From Eledone cirrhosa (lineage: Eukaryota; Mollusca; Cephalopoda; Octopoda; Eledonidae): a stretch of 64,000 bases of DNA. Under the pieces are notes generated by a model. That model was not told the DNA's origin and made no database searches. It saw only the letters and a list, made by a program, of their open reading frames with translations. Numbering within the stretch: the first letter of the stretch is position 1; each line of letters begins with the position of its first letter. The translations under genes were made by a program, and so were the position numbers. Positions 1-11,986 of this stretch are shown here, piece by piece. The stretch spans positions 115,696,939 through 115,760,938 of the forward strand of contig OZ024742.1 of the NCBI GenBank assembly GCA_964016885.1. The letters run 5' to 3'.

Positions 1-1410
1 TCTATCCAAGCAATCGATAGATTTTTGTGTCTATTATGACAATCTTCCAGTATCATTTTGTTAACCAGAAGCTGATCCTTACAGCCATACGAGCCTCGTT
101 TACACCCTTTCTGCTCAATGGGAAATAGGTCATTTGTTATCAGGTGGTCATATGTGTATTCAGTTAGGACTGATGTTCAAATTTTATACATTGTGGTCAA
201 GCAGGTTATCGGTCTGTAATTTTTGGGATTGTTTGTCTCATCATTCTTCGGTAGCAGGAATGTAATGCCGTTAACTAGCCATGATGGTATCTTTTCTGGC
301 TCCTTAACTATTTCATTGTAAAATTGGGCTAACAGCTCATGAGACTCTGTGAAGGCATTTATCCAAAAGTTTTGTATTTTGTCTTTTCCTGGGGATTTCC
401 ATTTGCTGGTTTTTCTTAGAGCCAAGCGCAGCTGTTCAACTGTTATATTTTCCCATGTTTGTTCTTCAAGGTGAGCTGTTTCTTTCATTTGTCTGTCTAT
501 CCATGGGGCATGTATGTTATGAACTTTTTCTTCGGCCCAGATCTTTTCCCAGAATTCTTGCACTTCCTCCTTGGGTGGTATTGATTTAGCAGTTATTGTT
601 GACTTACCAATTTTTCTGTAGAAGTTTCTTTGGTTGTTTTTGAGCATATTATTGTCCTTATAGAATCTAGAGCGTTTTTCAAAGCGCCTTATACGAGCAG
701 CTTTGGCCGACACTTTTTGCTTGATTGTTTCTATCAGCATGTCTATGTCACATGTTGATCTTATACTGTACTTTTTTTTCAATTTTCTAAGTTTAGTTTG
801 TTTAACATGTTCACCTACTTTATAGTTTGTTAAAATTTCTATGTCAGATCGGAGAAGGTTTATTTGGCGATTGATGTTATCTTGCCAAGTAGATTTCTTG
901 TGGGAATTCCTTTGTTTTTTCATCTTCACTCCACATAAGTGAGTGGTGACTTTAGCCGATGCATAATAGAGATGATTTAAGTCAGTAATGTTTAGTTTGT
1001 TTGTGATGATAATGTTTATGAGAATTATGTTAGTCTTGTGTATTATCTTTTGGTTCTGTTTGGAGTTCTGGATCTTAGGGAGGGTGTCTCGTTCCCCCAT
1101 GTCAGATTCTTTCATTTTCATCCATTCGATCATAATTTCATCCTTCAAGTTGGCAAGTTCATTCTCATTCATTTCTTTATCATTTACGATCTCATTATTT
1201 TCATTTGGAGTTTCATCCTGAGCATGCACTCCCTCCACTTTTTCGCTCCTTTCTTTAATTTGTTCTGTTGCCAGTGATTCCGCCCCAACCCTGGGATACG
1301 AAGTGTTACAGATTACCACGTTTTCACTGACACATGCTTCATTTTCCCTTCGCTGACTTTGTGCTACTAGCTTGATCTGATCAATTTCTATATCAGTTAG
1401 TAACTTTTTC
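1..1410 (-). pseudogene. RLE-type non-LTR retrotransposon ORF, N-terminal half plus start of RT, broken
   Basis: Reading leftward from 1410, the frame is open to a TGA at 177-179. Beyond that stop the same frame continues with RT sequence to the window edge (EQKGCKRGSYGCKDQLLVNK). The conceptual protein has a charged N-terminal region, a Lys/Arg-rich linker, then the RT fingers (WKSPGKDKIQNFWI, NYRPITCL). Region by region it parallels the better-preserved copy at 9355-11988, so I place it in the same RLE-LINE group (R4/Dong-like by inference). The stop replaces a Leu codon in the paralogue and kills the copy. The 5' end is lost where it meets the plus-strand LINE fragment at about 1411, and the 3' end lies outside the window. 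It would have encoded the replication polyprotein of a retrotransposon, not a host protein. Confidence 0.8.
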
Positions 1411-2090
1411 TACCGAGGAGCTTTGCCAGTTCGGGATAAACTCTACAGGCATGGAGGTGCCGTCAGCCGGGCATGTCCGAGATGCGCGCAGGGCGACGAA
1501 ACCGTCCTGCACGCACTCGTCCAGTGTCCGAAAATTGCTGACTTGTGGGTTTATGTCGAACACCTGCTGTGGCGTTTAGGACGGATCCGGCTATCATCTG
1601 AGTCCATCTGTCTGGTGGCCATGGCGAAAGAGATAGTATGGTGGACACGTTTGAAAGGGCTGAAGACGAGCACTTACCTCTTCGGTGATGCTCTGATTGA
1701 CTTTTTCAAATTTCATTTGAAAAGGAAAATTAGAGTAGAGAGGGAAGTGCTCTCTTCCCAGCATTTTGTTGAAAGTGAGAGAAGCGAGAATGGCCCGAGT
1801 GAATGGGCCTACTCTGAGTATATATCTGTAAATTAAAGGTGGAAAACTGGGAGAGGGCACTTGCCTTGGTGGTCAGGGTCATTGTGGCTTTTTACTGGAC
1901 TTTCTCCACAAATGTCCCTCCGAAGTCTCCCCCCTATTGGGGAATTTTTCATTGTCATTTTCATTGTTATTTTTGTTACATCCTCTGTTTTTGTTTTTTA
2001 CACGCAGAAATGCCCATTTGTACCGTCCTGCATTGTCCTGCACTGTCCTTAATGTCTAATTTACGTAAACCCTTGTGGTTAATAAAGAAA

Positions 2091-2092
<2 letters not shown>
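1411..2092 (+). mobile_element. 5'-truncated 3' end of a Tx1-like LINE
   Basis: From the first matching base (ctaccgaggagctttgcc) this segment is closely similar to 8151-8884, the 3' end of the longer plus-strand LINE. It carries the terminal zinc-finger coding part, a GC-rich 3' UTR and AATAAA at 2081-2086, and runs directly into (ATT)n. A 54-bp in-frame block present in the other copy is missing here, with ATC at both edges of the deleted block. The abrupt start against RLE-LINE sequence is what 5' truncation during target-primed reverse transcription produces. Confidence 0.85.
1423..1836 (+). pseudogene. C-terminal zinc-binding RT-associated domain of a Tx1-like LINE ORF2
   Basis: About 137 codons are open. 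They begin at the PVRDKLYRHG block, followed by a Cys/His cluster (ACPRCAQGDETVLHALVQC) characteristic of the zinc-binding domain at the end of many LINE ORF2 proteins. The tail (CLVAMAKEIVWWTRLKGLKTSTYLFGD as seen in pieces) matches the copy at 8163-8630. It lacks the endonuclease and RT, so it is a dead remnant. The apparent start Met is not real: the homologous copy reads through this position from upstream. Confidence 0.8.

Positions 2093-2158
<66 letters not shown>
2093..2158 (+). repeat. (ATT)n tract between Tx1-like LINE tail and RLE-LINE
   Basis: This is a 66-bp ATT microsatellite starting right after AATAAAGAAATC. The other Tx1-like copy has the same junction at 8884/8885, so the tract is probably the element's own 3' tail. 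A minus-strand RLE LINE begins (3' end first) at its right edge. Confidence 0.9.
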
Positions 2159-3048
2159 TGCATTTATCTTGCTTTATGTTTATACGAGTTATCACCAAGT
2201 CACAACCAGTGACCTCAAGAGACAACAAGGTCCGCCATGTCCAAGAAAGAACATACATATTCACACATGCATCCTTAGTGTTTAGACTTGTGATGTACTT
2301 ATATTGACAGGATCTTCCTTAGTATATGGGCAGTTTCCATTAGTACTATCTTTTGTATTTCTCCTATACGCGGGTTTCCTGGGATTTGCGATAAGTAGTC
2401 GTTAGACCCCTTAGGTATCATTCCCAGAGCGCCTACAACCACTGGTATTGTTTTAGTTCTCAATTTCCACATTTTTCCAATTTCTATCTCCAGGTCCTTA
2501 TAATTGCTCAATTTTTCAAATGTTTTTATATATACATTCTTGTCTATTGGAACAGACATATCAATTAGCAGGCATACCCTCCTTTGAAAGTCCTTCAATA
2601 TTATATCAGGTCTATTTGCATCTATTTTTCGGTCTGTTTGGATGCTAAAGTTCCACAAGATTGAGATGTGATCTTTTTCAAGTATGGGAGGTGGTTGATG
2701 CTCCCACCAATTCTTTTGATGGGGAAGGTCAAAATGCTTACACATTATCCAATGTATGTATTGTGCAGCTCTGTCATGCCTGTTTAGGTATTCGGTTGGA
2801 GCTATAGGACTGCACATTGAAATTATATGGTCAATGGTCTCTGGTTGTTTTTTGCATACACGGCATAATGGGCTGCACCCATTTTTTATTATGTTGGCTT
2901 GGTAATTTTTTGTTGGCAGACACTGATCTTGTGCGGATATAATCAGTCCTTCAGTCTCCGATTTCAGTCCAGAGGATGCCAACCACTGATGGGTTAAAGT
3001 TTTGTCAACATCAGGATTGTTAGCTCGCTCTGGGTATTTTCCATACAG
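2159..3048 (-). mobile_element. 5'-truncated RLE-type LINE, family B
   Basis: A minus-strand element fragment bounded on both sides by (ATT)n. It holds the last third of the ORF (CCHC knuckle and restriction-like endonuclease), followed by a 3' UTR of about 140 bp (2298 down to 2159) that ends at the ATT tract. Its protein differs at many positions from the family at 8.9-13.2 kb, so this is a second lineage using the same kind of site. Confidence 0.85.
2299..3048 (-). pseudogene. C-terminal CCHC plus restriction-like endonuclease of an RLE LINE (truncated)
   Basis: The frame is open from the ATT junction at 3048 to the stop at 2299-2301; the sense sequence upstream of the first start-like codon (YGKYPERANNPDVDKTLTHQ) belongs to it. 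Landmarks in order are a CCHC knuckle (SPLCRVCKKQPETIDHIISMC), then NRPDIILKD...LLIDMSVP, the PD...D pattern of the PD-(D/E)XK-like nuclease that nicks the target in R2/R4-group LINEs, then the conserved IPVVVGALGMIPKG block. The RT domain is absent because of 5' truncation, but no stop or frameshift is seen in what remains, which suggests a fairly young insertion. It aligns with residues from about 625 onward of the 863-codon ORF at 9355-11946. Confidence 0.85.
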
Positions 3049-3090
<42 letters not shown>

Positions 3091-3099
3091 ATTATTATT
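3049..3099 (+). repeat. (ATT)n tract at the 5' side of the family B RLE LINE
   Basis: ATT/TTA microsatellite with one interruption. Together with 2093-2158 it brackets the RLE-LINE fragment, as expected for an insertion into a trinucleotide array. Confidence 0.9.
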
Positions 3100-3315
3100 G
3101 GCGTCCTACGTAGTAAATCGTATCACCGTGAGCTCTGCAAAGGGTTGTTATTTTCAGTTATTTAAAATTGCCATTTATGGAAAATTTTTATTGTTAACTA
3201 TATATAAGTGCACATACATTGATTTCTGAAAAGGACACTACAAATATTGGGGCCTTGATCCGAAAATTTAAACTTTTTACAATTTTCAAACAAAAAATTT
3301 TTTCTTTGAAAAATA

Positions 3316-5039
3316 ATGAATGACTCAGATTCACTCCTTCCTCACAGTCCAACACCTCACACCGACACCATCATTGTAAACATTTCTACGTTTGCCAACA
3401 TTGGAATTGTAAGCAGTAGCAATATTTTAAATTTGTCTCAGGCAGACGTTCATTTCCCGCCATTACCAATGACTGCAGGTGTTAAAGCCGCCACCCCCAC
3501 CGCCGCGACAACTACCAGCCCCAGCACCACCACAGCGACAACAGAAACAAAAGAAAAAAATAAATTAACTCATGATATCGAAATGAATTCAACCAAAATG
3601 AACTATTCCACACCGAACACCACTGACGCCACCACAACTGAAACTAAAATTAACAATAACAAAAATAACGATAATAATAACAGCAACAATGAAATTGAGA
3701 AAACTACCCTGAGTTTTGCCAGAGTAGCAAAAACGTGCGAAGCGATCCAGTTAACTCAAGAAGAATTAGACGAAGCCAAATGAATGGTAAAGAAAGATGG
3801 GTACAGGGTCAGTCTCACCTCCCCCCATCCCCCCAACCTAATAAAATGGAGCAACGTGGCCTATGCACCGTGTCTTATCGGACAATAAACATAAATTCGC
3901 GCCGAGTGGTACGGGCATCTGAGTCCCAAATCCAAAAACTTTGGGACATGTGTGGGCAAAAAAAACCCACATCAGACGTGGGCAACCGCGGATGTGTTCT
4001 TTCAAACACAACAGGAGGCCAGAGAATACTTCATGGCTCCATTAAGAAGTGACGACTTCACACTCATCCCAAGCTATTGTGGCCAGAGACTTGTGAAGAT
4101 CAGGGTGACCCACGTTCCACCGGCCATCGAAATACCCTGGCTAATAGCTGCCGTCCTCGCCGGCATCGAGGCCACGACCAAAATAATAGAAATAGGAAAA
4201 GAAAAGCAGGAGAACTGGTCCGGATCTGGGATGGAGCTCCTGATCCAAGCGGACCATAAAGCATTGAGGAGATCCCAGAGGTAATAGAACTCACTGACGG
4301 CAGCCACCTCACTGTAATAGTCGAGGGTAGAAAACCTAGGTGTGTCGTTTGTGGTGAAGGAACCCACCTAAGGGCTTTCTGCCCTCAGGCTAAAAGGTTG
4401 AGGCCACCTCTCTTACCCACCCAGTGACTCAACCATCAACACCACCAGCAGCAGAAATAGCAGCAACAACTGTAGCAGCAACAACAGAAGCAACTGTAAC
4501 AGCAACAACCCCAGCAACAGTAGCAAAACCAACACCACCACCATCCAATGCCCGCCCCAGAACTAGCACCAGCGTCTACACCATCCACCACGCCAGAACC
4601 AAAACCAACGCCTGTGGAGGATTTTCCACTCCCCGTCTTATCGCAACTGGTGGGAAACGGTATCAGGAAAAAAGAAAAAAAAAAGAAACCAAAAAAGAAA
4701 AAATTCTCTTCCTTCTCCTCAAAAAACAAATTACAGAGGGAAACAAATAAATTATCGAACGAGAAAGTTACGATAGATATGCCACCATCCACACCAGCCT
4801 CACCAACCCCATCACCACAACATTCACCAAAAAGCGTAACAGAAACAAACCCACAACAAACGCAAACAAAACAAAACACCCAAAACGATACACACTACAC
4901 AGCATTAAATTTGAATAACAACCAATTATTACACTACATCCAACACAACACCAGCATCACAGAAAATGACTACACAACAACCCAAAAGTTCACACCACCT
5001 CCACACATACAAATCACTCGCATCACACAGAAAACGTAG
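3316..5039 (+). pseudogene. Gag-like ORF1 of the Tx1-like LINE, frameshifted
   Basis: The ORF is broken into 3316-3783, 3952-4284, 4285-4427 and 4548-5039 by frame changes and at least one stop (4425-4427). The first part is Thr/Asn/Ala-rich low complexity. The second (TWATADVFFQTQQEAREYF...) resembles the RNA-binding middle domain of LINE ORF1 proteins. It is followed by a CCHC knuckle at 4341-4382 (C-X2-C-X4-H-X4-C: RCVVCGEGTHLRAFC) and a Pro/Thr- and Lys-rich tail. ORF1 proteins of this group bind the element RNA as nucleocapsid-like particles. The paralogue at about 50.8 kb on the minus strand keeps part of the same CCHC region. Confidence 0.75.
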
Positions 5040-5220
5040 ACGACACTAAAACAAAAGTTCCCCAAAGACATCGGAGACTTCCGACAAACACTCTCCAGGA
5101 GGATTTATAAGGACACCCTTCCGGAGGACGCCACAAGCAGTGAAAAGGATGGACAAACCATCCTTCCTCTACGAGAAGTAAGGTAAGTGGTCTTTCCCAT
5201 CTTTTCCACTCCATTTCAAC

Positions 5221-8200
5221 ATGATCTCACTCAGAATAGGCAGCATAAATGCGCGAGGCTTGGGGTCGTCATGGAAGCAGGGCCACATGCTCAATGACTT
5301 CAGGTCACTAAACATAGATGTAGTGGCCATCAGCGAGACCAGAATCTCCGAGGCACGGGCTTCGCACCGATCTTCGGCGGCTACGATGTGTACGCATTTC
5401 CCAACCGTCCGGGATCGGTGGGGAGTTGTGCTTTTTCGGAGAGGTTTGGATCTCGCCATACGGGTCATCTTCCTGGACCCAGAAGGTAAGTTGGTGGTGC
5501 TCGACATGACCAGCGGAGACGAGCAAGCTTTCAGGCTAGTGGCCGTCTATGCCCCGACAGGAGCAGGGCGGCCTGATTTCTTCCGGCATCTGGAGACCTT
5601 TCTTGGAACGTCCCGCTCTTTAGTGTTAGTGGGCGACAGGAACGGGATCTTAGATGCACGCTGGGGCTGTGTGGGATTAGCGGATAGGGGAGGAGGGTGC
5701 AAGAGCCTCGCCAACCTGCTCAGGCCTTTTGAACTGTCTGACAGGTACCGATTGGATTTCCCGAATGTGCCAATGTGGACTTGGACAAATCGATTAAGGT
5801 CATCCAGATCATATCTAGATAGAGTATTTTGTAGAGAAATAGATAGGTCTAGCATAGGCTGTCCACAATTCAAGATAGTCAGCTACACGGACCACAAATT
5901 CGTGATCTGTGTATTTGAATTAGATAGGCTTCATAGACGAGGAGCCGGCTACTGGAAGCTAAACGCGTCCTTACCAGCGGGCAAGGCCTACAGATACCGG
6001 ATTAGCGAACTAGTTAAGCGGGCGTTGACGAGGGCCACCGTCAACAACAAGTGGTGGTTTGTTCTGAAAATAGCAAGTAGAATAGAGTCCATTAGGTTTA
6101 GTAAGGCTTTAGCAATAGAGAAAAATAGAGCAGAGGGAGAATTAGTTAGAAAATTAGACGAGGCGCTTAGCAAAGACATCGCGACCGACGTACTTGCGGT
6201 GAAATTGGCCCTTGACCAATTCTTCAATGCAATGCACGAAGGCTGCGTTGTCAAAGCTAGCGTGCGTGCTCTCAGACACGAGGGGACGAAAGGCGTTCAA
6301 TGGGCTCGAGTGGCGGAGACGCATCGTGGCAACAAAGCCACGATCCGGTCTTTGGTGGACCACGACAGGGGCATGCTACTCGATCCCGGGCAAATGTTTG
6401 AAGCTTTTCAGCGACACTTCGCTCAAATCTTCGGGGGCAGCGGCGGGCCGGATCGAGGGATGGATTTACTGTCTACCTCGACGGACTGCCGCGGCTCTCG
6501 GCCTCTGAGGCGGAGTGTTGCGAAAAGCCGATAACAGCCGCTGAAGTACGGGAGGCAATGGCTAGCTGCACAAGGGGTAAATGGCCTGGTTTGGATGGTC
6601 TCCCAAATGAACTTCACGTACAGATGCCAGACTTGTTCGGAGGCCATTAGGCGGGCGTCTTCTGCAACTGGCAACAGAACGGGAGAATTCCCAGCTCTGT
6701 GAGCCGAGGAGCTGTGGCGCTGCTGAGAAAGGATCCGAACAAGGGGGATGACATAGATAAGTTTAGCCCCATAACTCAGTTAAACACAGAGTTCAAGATT
6801 TTGGCCAAGGTGCTAGGAAAGAGGTTGGCGCTTGTCGTTGGTGGTCTGGTGGGAGAGGCGCAGACATGCGCCATTCCCGACAGATCCATCCACGACAACC
6901 TCCACCTCATGCGATACATCGTAGAGAGGGTAGCTAGGGAACCTGGCACGGGTGGGTCCTTGATCAATTTAGATCAGTCGAAAGCTTTCGAAAGGGTCGA
7001 CCATCGTTACCTAGCGGCAGTCCTGAGGGCGGCTGGCTTTGGGCCCGTCTCCAGAGGCTGTATCGCTGCCATGCACAGCGACATCTACTCATGGGTGAGA
7101 GTGAACGGTCGCCTTTCGGAACCGTTCAACATCATGCGCTCTGTCCGCCAAGAATGTCCCCTCTCGTCTCTCTTGTACGTATTGACTCTCGAGCGATTAC
7201 TGCACAAACTGGAGACGTGAGGGGGGTCCCGCGCGAATTAGGCTGCGGAAGATCCGTGTCAGCATATGCGGACGATGTCACAGTAGTGGTGTCGAACGCC
7301 AAACACATAGAGGCGATTGGCACTACACTAAGAGAATACGAAGCGGTGACAGGAGCAATGATCAACCAGGAAAAGTCCGTGTGCCTGCAGCTCGGCACCT
7401 GGAGAGGCATGTCTATGCCGTCCAACAGCGTCGTCGGGCACTGGACGGACGAACCAGTTAAATTGCTCGAGGTCTGGTTCGGTCCGGATCTCCAGACGGA
7501 CAAAACTGGGACGAGGTGACGAGCAGGGTGGCTTCTCTCACCCAGAAATGGGCGGAGAGGAAGCTATCCCTGAAAGGTCGAGCGGAGGTGGCTAACGCGT
7601 ATATGGCGTCCGTCATCTACTACCGCCTGACCGTCGTACCTTGTCCTAAGCCCCGCCTGACTGCGCTGGAGCGTTTGCTCTATCGCTTTTTGTGGAAGGG
7701 ACGCGCTCCGATGGTCAGGCGGTCCATCTGCTGTCAATACCCGCTACGTGGACGGCTGGGAATGCCGTGGCTGATGATGCGCAGACACGCGCTCAGGCTA
7801 CGACATCTCAACCTCTTCCTCGACGGTGATCAGCTGTGGTCTCCGTTTGCTAGACACGTCTTTCCCCATCTCGTTTCGTGACGGAGCTGCAGTCCTAGGT
7901 CAAGCGAAGTCCGAGAGGGAGCGCTTGGAGACTGGAATGTCTTCAGGTGCTCACAGCCCTCGACCAATCGGGCATTGTAATCGGTGGAAACTCCACCTTG
8001 GCGTTCTATAGAGGATTGGTGGAGGGGAAGAGCGACGACGTACTTGGGGCAACTCTAGGCGTCGACAAAAATCAACTAGCCAATCTCTTCAGAAAAACCT
8101 TCGGGCCGGGGCCTATGGACAACTTCCAGAAATCCCTGGCCTGGTAGTGCTACCGAGGAGCTTTGCCAGTTCGGGATAAACTCTACAGGCATGGAGTTGC

Positions 8201-8630
8201 CGTCAGCCGGGCATGTCCGAGATGCGCGCAGGGCGAGGAAACCGTCCTGCACGCACTCGTCCAGTGTCCGAGCATTGCTGATTTGTGGGTTAATGTCGAA
8301 TACCTGCTGTCGCGTGTGGGGCGGATCCGGCTATCAGCTGAGTCCATCGTGAGGATTGCCCCGCCCTCTCCCTTTAGCCGGGAAGGGCAGGCAGTTTTTA
8401 TCTGTCTGGTGGCCATGGCGAAAGAGATAGCATGGTGGACACGTTTGAAAGGGCTGAAGACGAGCACTTACCTATTCGGTGATGCCCTGATTAACTTTTT
8501 CAATTTTCATTTGAAAAGGAAAATCAGGGTAGAAAAGGAAGTGCTCTCTTCCCAGCATTTTGTTGAAAGATGGGTGAGAGAGGCAAGAATGGCCCGAGTG
8601 AATGGGCCTACTCTGAGTATGTGTCTGTAA
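5221..8630 (+). pseudogene. ORF2 polyprotein of the Tx1-like LINE (endonuclease, RT, zinc domain), degenerate
   Basis: The ATG at 5221 opens a 437-codon frame with an exonuclease-endonuclease-phosphatase fold: SLRIGSINARGL, the catalytic-Glu motif AISETRIS, WTWTNRLRSSRSYLDR, and TDHKFV (a degenerate SDH). The frame breaks near 6534. RT sequence resumes (KWPGLDGLPNELH, stop at about 6648), then 6699-7220 with motif A (LINLDQSKAFERVDH), shifts frame, and continues at 7091-7519 with YADD at 7265-7276. Further pieces lie at 7516-7881, 7947-8147 (TAG at 8145-8147, same frame as the next piece) and 8163-8630 with the Cys/His cluster ACPRCAQGEETVLHALVQC. At least four frameshifts plus stops mean no functional protein. 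In life the protein nicks DNA and copies the element RNA at the nick. Confidence 0.85.
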
Positions 8631-8884
8631 ATTAAAGGTGGAAAACTGGGAGAGGGCACTTGCCCTGGTGGTCAGGGTCACTGTGGAATTTTAATGGGCT
8701 TTCTCCACCAATCTCCCTCGGAAGTCACCCCCCTATTGGGGAATTTTTCATTGTTCTATTATTACATCCTCTGTTTCTTGTTTTTTTTTTTACACGCAGA
8801 AATGCCCATTTGTACCGCCCTGTATTGTCCTGTGCTGTCCTTAATGTCTACTTTATGTAAACCCTTGTGGTTAATAAAGAAATC

Positions 8885-8908
8885 ATTATTATTATTACTA
8901 TTATTATT
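8885..8908 (+). repeat. (ATT)n tail of the Tx1-like LINE
   Basis: Short ATT array with one ACT unit, immediately after AATAAAGAAATC. It forms the left border of the array of RLE-LINE insertions. Confidence 0.9.
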
Positions 8909-9174
8909 GTTCTTTGGGTCTCAGTCATTGATGTTAGTTAACTGGAAAGTTTGTTGAAATGAATATCAAGCCACTACCAGCAGCCTCAGATATTCAGGAC
9001 GTATCGGAGGGTTCCAAAAAGCGTTCCAAAAAGCGTGAAGGGGCCAATTTTCTTTAACCATCCCTGGAAACTTTTTGAGATAGTCCCTAGTGCGCCTATG
9101 ACAATCGGGATCACTTTGACTTCATGGCAGTTCCAAATCCTTTTTACCTCCCACTTTAAGTCCTGGTATCGGTT
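8909..9174 (-). mobile_element. RLE LINE family A, copy 1 (strongly 5'-truncated)
   Basis: About 266 bp matching the 3' end of the element at 9275-11989, including the last codons and 3' UTR. It is more diverged (for example a small duplication around 9015-9030) and lies between ATT tracts. The truncation point is at ggtatcggtt. Confidence 0.85.
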
Positions 9175-9199
9175 ATTATTATTATTATTATTATTATTG
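9173..9199 (+). repeat. (ATT)n tract between RLE-LINE copies 1 and 2
   Basis: Trinucleotide array separating two same-orientation insertions. Confidence 0.9.
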
Positions 9200-9255
9200 T
9201 TGTTATTCCTTGAATCTCAGTCATTGATGTTGGTTAACTGGAAAGTCCGTTGGAT
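9199..9255 (-). mobile_element. RLE LINE family A, copy 2 (57-bp 3' stub)
   Basis: Only the extreme 3' UTR is present (gttattccttgaatctcag to ccgttgg), identical over its length to the start of copy 3 and flanked by ATT tracts on both sides. This is an extreme 5' truncation. Confidence 0.85.
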
Positions 9256-9274
9256 TATTACTATTATTATTATT
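9254..9274 (+). repeat. (ATT)n tract between RLE-LINE copies 2 and 3
   Basis: ATT array with one ACT unit. Confidence 0.9.
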
Positions 9275-11986
9275 GTTATTCCTTGAATCTCAGTCATTGA
9301 TGTTGGTTAACTGGAAAGTCCGTTGGATTGAATATCAAGCCACTACCTGCAGCCTCAGATATTCAGGACGTATCGGAGGGTTCTTGCCGTTCCAAGCAAG
9401 CATGCCTTTTGAAGCGTTCCAAAAAGCGTGAAGGGGCCGATTTTCTTTAACCATCCCTGGAAACCTTTGGAGATAGTCCCCAGTGCGCCTATGACAATCG
9501 GGATCACTTTGACTTCATGGCAGTTCCAAATCCTTTTCACCTCCCACTTTAGGTCCTGGTATCGGTTAATTTTCTCCCTCTCCTTCTCTTGCACTCTCGT
9601 GTCGAACGGGCAGGCCACATCCACAATCAGGCACGATCTTTTTTCTTTGTCCACAACCACCAGGTCAGGTCTATTGTGTTCCAGTTTTTTGTCTGTCTGT
9701 ATCCTAAAATCCCACAGCACCTTCACCTGACTGTTCTCCATCACCGCCTCTGGCCTATGCTCATACCATTTCTCAGAATGTGGTAGATTGTTTACTTTGC
9801 ACAGGTGCCAGTGGATCACCCTGCCCATCACATCGTGTCTCCCGCCCTTATAGTGGGTCTGGGCTAGGTGTTTACACTCGGACACAATGTGAGCCACAGT
9901 CTCCTCTCTCTCTCCACAGATCCTGCACAGTGGGCTAGCCTCCTCCTTGTAGATATGGTGCTTCAACCACTTCGTTTTGAGGGCCTGCTCCTGCGCAGCC
10001 ATTAGCATTCCTTCTGTAGCCTTTTTGAGGTCTCCTCTTCTCAACCAGTTCAATGTCTGTGGATCTCTAATTTCAGTTTTCTCAAAGAAGGTACTATGAA
10101 GGGATTTTCCCTTAAGGCTGCTCTTCCTCCTTGATGTTATTTCCTCCTTGGATATCCCCTGGCCTACTCTCCCCTCCTTCAGTACAGCTCTGAGCATTGG
10201 CTCCTTACTATAGGTCACGTATTTGTATAGGTTGTTTTTCTCCATCTGAACACAGTCCTCTATGCCGATAAGACCTCTTCCACCCTCAGATCTCCTTAGG
10301 TAGAGTCTATCGACATCACTCCTCTTGTGGAACATGTTGTAGATAGTCAATAGCTTCCTAGTCTTCCTATCCATTTCTTTTTGTTCAGCAACATTCCATC
10401 TCAGAATTCCCGCACTGTACCTAATAATAGACACAGCTCGGGAATTTACTGCGCTTATGGCATTTCTGCTGTTCAGATGTGACTTCAATACGCTCCTTAC
10501 TCTCCGAATGTATTCAGTTCTTAACAATTCCTTCATTTTTTTGTTCTTTATGCCATCAGCCTCCAGAACGCCCAAATACTTGTATCCTTCCTCAGAGTCA
10601 ATTTCCTTTATCATCTCACCTGTTGGTATCTGGATCCCGTTACTTCTGCTCAACCTACCCCTCCTCATCACAATGACTCCACATTTACCAATACCAAACT
10701 GCATACATATATCACTGCTGAAAATACGGACAGTGTCAACAAGCACATCCAACTCCTTCTCACTTTTCCCGAAGAGCTTAAGATCGTCCATGAAGAGGAG
10801 GTGATTGATGGTAATCTCTCCCCTTCCCAACTTGTATCCTGCTCTCACTTTTCGCAGCATAATGGTCAAGGGCATCAGGGCAAGGACAAACAACAGAGGG
10901 GACAGGCTATCTCCCTGGAAGATACCTCTCTTGATCTTCACGCTTCCCAAGGATACTCCAGTTGATGTCAACTCTGTCTCCCAGGACCCCATACTCCTGC
11001 CCAGCAACTGTCTTATGTTATCTGCCACCCTGAAGATCTCCAGGCTTTTGGTGATCCAGGAATGAGGCACCATGTCAAATGCCTTTCTGTAGTCTATCCA
11101 TCCCATGGCAAGATCAGTGTGTCTCCTCCTGCAATTCCCCATTACCATCTTATCAATAAGCAACTGGTCCTTTGTACCACGTGACTTCTTTCGGCATCCT
11201 TTCTGTTCGTCCGGCAACAAGTTGTTTGTGTGGAGGTGATGGTAGATTTCCTCAGACACAATGCTCGTCAACAGTTTCCACATTACGGGCAGACATGTGA
11301 TAGGTCTATAGTTGGTAACATCATTACCCTTGATTCGGTCTTTCATTATCAGAACTGTGGTACCTTTTGTCAACCACTCTGGCACCTCACCCGACACCAA
11401 GCAGTCATTGAACATGGCCGTCAGCTTCGGGTGGAGGGATGTTAAATGTTTAATCCAATACCCCTGCACACCATCTGGGCCTGGTGATTTCCAGTTGGTT
11501 AGTTTGTTGGCTTGCCCCTTAAGAGTTTCAACTGTGATACTCAAATCAGTCTGTTGCTGTGCCTGCTCACCGATCTCCCTCTGTACTGTCTCAATCCACC
11601 CTGCCTGGGCATTGTGTCTAACATCCTGCTCCCATATTCCTCTCCAGAATGTTTTAGCTTGTTCCGCCCCAGGGATCAAGTCGTTGCCTCTTTCTTTCCC
11701 CTCAAGCTGTCCAAACAGCATCTTCTGGTTGTTGTCGAACATGCGGTTCTGTTTATACTGACTGACTCTGTTCTCGTATCGCCTGATTTTGGCACTCTTT
11801 GCTACAATGCGTTGCTTCAATTCCTCTATGATAATATTTAGCTTTTTACTCCTAGTTTTGTATTTTATTTCCAGTCTATTTTTAGTGCCTATGTTTTTTA
11901 GTGTCCCATTCAGTAGTGACTCAAGCTTTCCTATGTCATTTCTCATTTCCCCGATTTGCCCACTCAGTCGCTTCTTCCACCACGGC

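Larger units (their letters stand above)
3100..8884 (+). mobile_element. Tx1-like (L1 group) LINE, nearly full length, degenerate
   Basis: In order: a 5' UTR of about 210 bp (start uncertain between 3100 and 3240), a gag-like ORF1 with CCHC knuckle (3316-about 5039), ORF2 with AP-type endonuclease (from 5221), RT with YADD at 7265-7276, a C-terminal zinc-binding domain (to 8630), a 3' UTR with AATAAA at 8873-8878, and an (ATT)n tail. The RT (LNTEFKILAKVLGKRL, LINLDQSKAFERVDHRYL) resembles the Tx1 branch of the L1 group. Several frameshifts and stops make it inactive. It is GC-richer than its AT-rich surroundings. No target-site duplication could be recognised. Confidence 0.85.

Noticed and set aside
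988..1277. Plus-strand ORFs over the left LINE
   Set aside because: They are antisense shadows of the RLE-LINE frame and have hydrophobic low-complexity content only.
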